Source of the DNA: CAIVPM01 sp049242885
GTDB lineage: Bacteria; Bacteroidota; Bacteroidia; Chitinophagales; Chitinophagaceae
Length of the DNA: 18,087 nt
Reading direction: 5' to 3'
Assembly (NCBI GenBank): GCA_049242885.1
Contig: JBMLOQ010000068.1
Span: 1-18,087 of the forward strand
Shown: in pieces, positions 14,633 to 18,087 of the stretch
Numbering within the stretch: the stretch's first letter is position 1
Layout of the letters: every line of letters starts with the position of its first letter
The notes under the pieces: model-generated
Database searches by the model: none
What the model was told of the DNA's origin: nothing
What the model saw: the letters and a program-made list of their open reading frames with translations, nothing else
Position numbers and translations under genes: made by a program

Positions 14633-16480
14633 ATGTCAACTACCGCAATAGATGTAATGGCTGGTGAGCAAAAGTTTGAAGCAGCAAAACTTAGCGAAAT
14701 TAAAAGTATTGCTACTACTTATAACTATGCTCCTATTAAAGTGGCTTTGTGTTTTGGATTTCTTACACGTAAAAATTATGTACAATTTTTAGCTGCAAAA
14801 GGGTATGAGTTTGTAGATGTAAGAACTACTGAAATTGATGACCAATATTTGAAACAGTGTGATATTCATCAGTTAAACTCTTTTCTTTATTTGCCATTAA
14901 AAAAAGATGAGTTTGGCAATTTAGTAGTTGCAGTAGCCGATCCTTTCGACGAAAAATTAAACAATACTTTATCTATAAAATTTGGTTGCAATATTAAGTT
15001 TGTAGCAGCCGATGACTTAGATATTACATGGCAAGCACATAAACTTAGAGGTATTGATTTGGTTAACGAATCGGTTTATCATTTATACAAAAAGGATCCT
15101 GAAAACTCAGGGCATATAACCTTTACAAATTCGCAGTTGATTTTTATTTTTGGTTTGATTGCTGCTGTTATATGTTTAATATTTGTTTTTCCAATTGCTA
15201 CAACCATAACAGTAAATCTTGCTGCTAGTCTTTTCTTTTTATTTTCAATTTTATTTAAACTTTGGCTAGCATTAAAAGGCTCGCAAAGTGAATTAAAAGA
15301 TGATATACCACAGTACGAGTTGGCAAATGTAAAAGATGATGATTTGCCCGTTTATACTATTCTTTTGCCAGTGTATAAAGAGGATAAATTAATTCGAAAG
15401 TTGATTTGGAATTTACGTGGTTTAAACTATCCAAAAAATAAACTCGACGTAAAATTGTTAATCGAAGAAGACGATGACAAAACCTTAAATGCTGTAAGAA
15501 AGCTAGACTTTCCAGCTAACTTCGAAGTAATTGTAATACCTTTTATGATGCCTAAAACCAAGCCAAAAGCTTGTAATTATGGTATCTTTTTTTCTAGAGG
15601 TGAGTTTCTTACAATTTACGATGCAGAAGATGTGCCAGATACTTGGCAGCTTAAAAAAGCAGTGTTGCTATTTAATAAGTTACCAAAAAACTTTGTTGTA
15701 TTACAAGGAGCATTGAACTACTTTAATAAGAATGAAAATTTCTTAACCAAAATGTTTACGCTAGAGTATTCATATTGGTTTGATTATATGTTGCCAGGCT
15801 TAGAAACCTTGGATATTCCTATCCCTTTGGGTGGTACAAGTAACCATTTTAAAATGGATAAATTAGTTGAACTTGGAAGTTGGGATCCTTTTAACGTTAC
15901 AGAAGATGCCGATTTGGGTGTGCGTGTGTTTGAAAAACAATATAAAGTAGGTGTACTAGCGAGTACAACCTATGAAGAAGCAAATAATGAACCTTTTAAC
16001 TGGATTAGGCAACGTAGCAGGTGGATTAAAGGTTATATGCAAACGTATTTAGTGCATATGAGAAATCCATTAAAATTGATTCGACGTATTGGTTGGGCAG
16101 GATTTTTTGGGTTCAACTTTTTTATTGGTGGTACAGCCTTTACCTTTTTAGTATATCCAATATTGCTTTTGTTTTTTATAATTTATTTGCTTTTTAATAT
16201 TTCTGGTGTAAAAGCAGTTTTCCCAGATTGGGTATTGTATTTTTCAATCTTTAATTTCGTTGCAGGAAACGTGTTAATGATTTATATTAATATGTTAGCT
16301 GTGTTTAAAAGACGCTATTACGAGCTAATATTATTTGCCTTGTTAAATCCAGTTTATTGGTTAATGCACAGTATTGCTGCATACAAAGGATTGTGGCAAT
16401 TAATTACAAAACCTTTTTATTGGGAAAAAACAAATCATGGATTAAGTAAACAATCTAGTGCTAGTGCTGCTTTAGCCTAA
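14633..16480 (+). CDS. GT2 polysaccharide synthase (BcsA/CESA-like) with N-terminal GspE/MshE-type domain
   Basis: This 615-residue inner-membrane glycosyltransferase has all processive GT2 motifs: EEDDD (278-282), DAED (330-333), TED (423-425, general base) and QRSRW (460-464). Two transmembrane helices precede the domain (about 166-215), and several follow, ending with FYWEKTNHGLS as in CESA_like_2 enzymes. Residues about 30-135 match the N-terminal domain of type II secretion/pilus ATPases (T2SSE_N, MshEN superfamily): FLTRKNYVQFLAAKGYEFVDV, then LVVAVADPFD and an FGCNIKFV strand. There is no PilZ domain. MshEN domains can bind c-di-GMP, and E. coli NfrB is a GT2 synthase carrying such a domain. 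Here the arginine/leucine-glycine positions of the ligand motif are poorly kept, so ligand binding is uncertain. The enzyme presumably polymerises and extrudes a beta-linked glycan with the BcsB-like partner. Confidence 0.85.
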   Translation: MSTTAIDVMAGEQKFEAAKLSEIKSIATTYNYAPIKVALCFGFLTRKNYVQFLAAKGYEFVDVRTTEIDDQYLKQCDIHQLNSFLYLPLKKDEFGNLVVAVADPFDEKLNNTLSIKFGCNIKFVAADDLDITWQAHKLRGIDLVNESVYHLYKKDPENSGHITFTNSQLIFIFGLIAAVICLIFVFPIATTITVNLAASLFFLFSILFKLWLALKGSQSELKDDIPQYELANVKDDDLPVYTILLPVYKEDKLIRKLIWNLRGLNYPKNKLDVKLLIEEDDDKTLNAVRKLDFPANFEVIVIPFMMPKTKPKACNYGIFFSRGEFLTIYDAEDVPDTWQLKKAVLLFNKLPKNFVVLQGALNYFNKNENFLTKMFTLEYSYWFDYMLPGLETLDIPIPLGGTSNHFKMDKLVELGSWDPFNVTEDADLGVRVFEKQYKVGVLASTTYEEANNEPFNWIRQRSRWIKGYMQTYLVHMRNPLKLIRRIGWAGFFGFNFFIGGTAFTFLVYPILLLFFIIYLLFNISGVKAVFPDWVLYFSIFNFVAGNVLMIYINMLAVFKRRYYELILFALLNPVYWLMHSIAAYKGLWQLITKPFYWEKTNHGLSKQSSASAALA

Positions 16481-16497
16481 CAATTAAAAAAAATACT

Positions 16498-18078
16498 ATG
16501 GTATTCTTAAGAAAATATATACCCATTTTTTTGGCTTTAATCTTACTAGCCTATTATCTAATTTTGGCTTGGGTATTACATCGTTCAGGCTACGAACATT
16601 CTGAATCTTTGTTTTTGGCTGAGAAAATAAGATTGCTTTTACAAACCAAAGACAATACCATACTTACTTTAGGTACTACTTTTCCAAGCATAGTTTTTTT
16701 AAGTAGCTTAGTGTTTGTGGCTTTTGGTTATCCTTTTGCACCCATTTTAGCTGCTGCAGTTTTTTCAACTATTTTATTTTATTTAATACTGAAGGATTTT
16801 TCAAGAACTAGCATTCAACGCCGTTTTTTTATTCCAATGATTTGCTTGTTGTTTGTTTTTCATCCAGGATTAATTTTTGCAGGAACTTCTGGGCGTGGTG
16901 TTGCAGCTGTTTTGCTATTTTTCTATTTGGTATTTAGAAGTTTGTTTATTTATTACAAAACACAAACAACCTTCTCTTTATCAATGGCTAGTATTTATCT
17001 TACTTTTTTAGTGTTTTGTAATTACAATTTTATTTGGTTAGTACTTGCTTTTATTCCTTTTATAGTATTGGTTGCGTTAGATGGATTAAAAAACAATAAA
17101 TATGGCTCGCCAATTACTCAGTATTACGAAACTATAAACAATACTTCACAAAGGCGTAAATTAGTAAATCGTACCATAGCCATTTATATAGTATTTATTT
17201 TACTGCCTATTGCAGCTTTGTATTTGTTTAAAGGATTAAATTATTTACATGCTGGTGATAGTACTTATTTTTTAACCAGTCAGTATTCAAATTGGTCTAT
17301 AACTGGTAAAGAATCTTTGGGTAATATATTTACACAAGGCAATGAGGGTACTAATATTTTATCTCAAAATCATTTGATTTTTCAATCTTACATTTTATTG
17401 CTTACGCCTTTGATGATTGCTGTATTTATAATGTTTAAAGGCAAAATTTATGAGTTGCTTACTTTATTGGCTCCATTCATTTTTATAAGTATTTTATTGC
17501 TTGATAATCAAACCTATTTTACGGTTGAGTATTATTTAATCTTTTTAATATTAGCATTAGTTGGTATTTATTACTATGCAGGAAAAAAATATACAAGTAA
17601 AGTAATTTATCCTTTGATTATGCTAGTAGCACTTGTAAACATTTATACTGGTATTGTTTACTTTAAAAGAACAAGTGATAAAGAAGAAATTGCTTTTTTT
17701 GCAGCTGTAAAAGGTGCAGCAAAATGGAGGGGTGAAAGAACTATTACTGAAGAATTTAGAATTGCAAATTATATTTCAGGATTAGCTACTAAGGAGAATA
17801 AAATTTTGATAGATGATGCAGCTGCTTATTCAATAGTGGCACAATTAAGAAATTTAGAGTCAACTATTTTGCCTACTAATCAAACCTTTATTACTGCTGT
17901 AGAAAATCCAAAGCTTGGCGTAAAATATATGTGTGTTGCAAAAGATAGTAATAGGCTTAGAGGTTTTACTGTATTAAATGAGTATAATTTAAATCAGTTT
18001 GCTATACGTCAAAAGCTAAACACCACATTAATGTTTGAAACTAAAAATTGGGCTATTCATAGATTAGAAGAAGAATAG
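16498..18078 (+). CDS. Polytopic membrane protein with C-terminal soluble domain, possibly GT-C type
   Basis: This 526-residue protein starts 17 bp after the GT2 synthase stop and is surely co-transcribed with it. About 11-12 hydrophobic helices cover residues 7-390. The first is followed by an acidic loop (YEHSESLF, about 32-39), and a GTSGRG motif lies near 130. The last 130 or so residues are soluble and contain ILIDDAAAYSIVAQL (about 437-451). A first-loop acidic motif, many helices and a soluble tail are the general plan of GT-C lipid-sugar-dependent glycosyltransferases, but I do not recognise a specific family, and the usual GT-C motifs are not clear. Possible roles are decoration, export or chain modification of the polymer. 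A polymerase or flippase is less likely because the synthase is already processive. Another operon gene may follow beyond the window. Confidence 0.6.
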   Translation: MVFLRKYIPIFLALILLAYYLILAWVLHRSGYEHSESLFLAEKIRLLLQTKDNTILTLGTTFPSIVFLSSLVFVAFGYPFAPILAAAVFSTILFYLILKDFSRTSIQRRFFIPMICLLFVFHPGLIFAGTSGRGVAAVLLFFYLVFRSLFIYYKTQTTFSLSMASIYLTFLVFCNYNFIWLVLAFIPFIVLVALDGLKNNKYGSPITQYYETINNTSQRRKLVNRTIAIYIVFILLPIAALYLFKGLNYLHAGDSTYFLTSQYSNWSITGKESLGNIFTQGNEGTNILSQNHLIFQSYILLLTPLMIAVFIMFKGKIYELLTLLAPFIFISILLLDNQTYFTVEYYLIFLILALVGIYYYAGKKYTSKVIYPLIMLVALVNIYTGIVYFKRTSDKEEIAFFAAVKGAAKWRGERTITEEFRIANYISGLATKENKILIDDAAAYSIVAQLRNLESTILPTNQTFITAVENPKLGVKYMCVAKDSNRLRGFTVLNEYNLNQFAIRQKLNTTLMFETKNWAIHRLEEE

Positions 18079-18087
18079 AAATATTTA

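Noticed and set aside
1..18087. CRISPR arrays, tRNA/rRNA genes, insertion sequences, prophage
   Set aside because: No regular repeat-spacer pattern, cloverleaf-like or rRNA-like sequence, transposase, integrase or phage structural gene was seen on either strand.

Overview
The window looks like chromosomal DNA of a Bacteroidota (Bacteroidetes) bacterium, probably near Chitinophagales/Sphingobacteriales. The DNA is strongly AT-rich. Shine-Dalgarno sequences are essentially absent. Several start codons are preceded by the Bacteroidota -7 promoter element TAnnTTTG. The gene families also fit: Tat-exported GH109, stand-alone methylmalonyl-CoA mutase large subunit, and a bacterial GGGP-synthase-family protein. 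I see no rRNA, tRNA, CRISPR array, insertion sequence or phage gene. No gene-free stretch exceeds 300 bases; the longest is about 261 bp (4912-5172).

Left part (1-4911). A GH109-type alpha-N-acetylgalactosaminidase enters from the left edge, and its Tat signal is visible at base 1. It converges, with an 11-bp stop-to-stop overlap, on a kinase resembling N-acetylhexosamine 1-kinase (NahK), so the pair could release and then phosphorylate an N-acetylhexosamine. A divergent gene encodes a catalytic methylmalonyl-CoA mutase subunit without its B12 domain. Next comes a minus-strand NUMOD4-HNH protein with a C-terminal helix-turn-helix; its predicted promoter contains a dyad that could be an operator.

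Middle (5173-10587). A 1125-residue outer-membrane protein appears to join a catalytically dead gluzincin-like domain, a TolB-like propeller and an Omp85-like barrel. It is followed by a member of the geranylgeranylglyceryl phosphate synthase family. A GH5 lipoprotein glucanase lies on the minus strand; its start codon is only 13 bp from that of the next operon.

Right part (10601-18078). Four plus-strand genes form what looks like a non-canonical exopolysaccharide synthase operon: (i) a six-helix membrane protein with a repeat-containing acidic linker and a degenerate histidine-kinase ATPase domain; (ii) a BcsB-like periplasmic protein; (iii) a BcsA-like GT2 synthase with no PilZ domain that instead carries an N-terminal GspE/MshE-type domain; (iv) an 11-12 helix membrane protein with a soluble tail. 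A strong hairpin separates (ii) and (iii). With the divergent GH5 this resembles a cellulose-synthase locus (synthase, BcsB, endoglucanase) in which the regulatory parts have been exchanged. It is the best candidate here for an undescribed system; the polymer made cannot be told from sequence.
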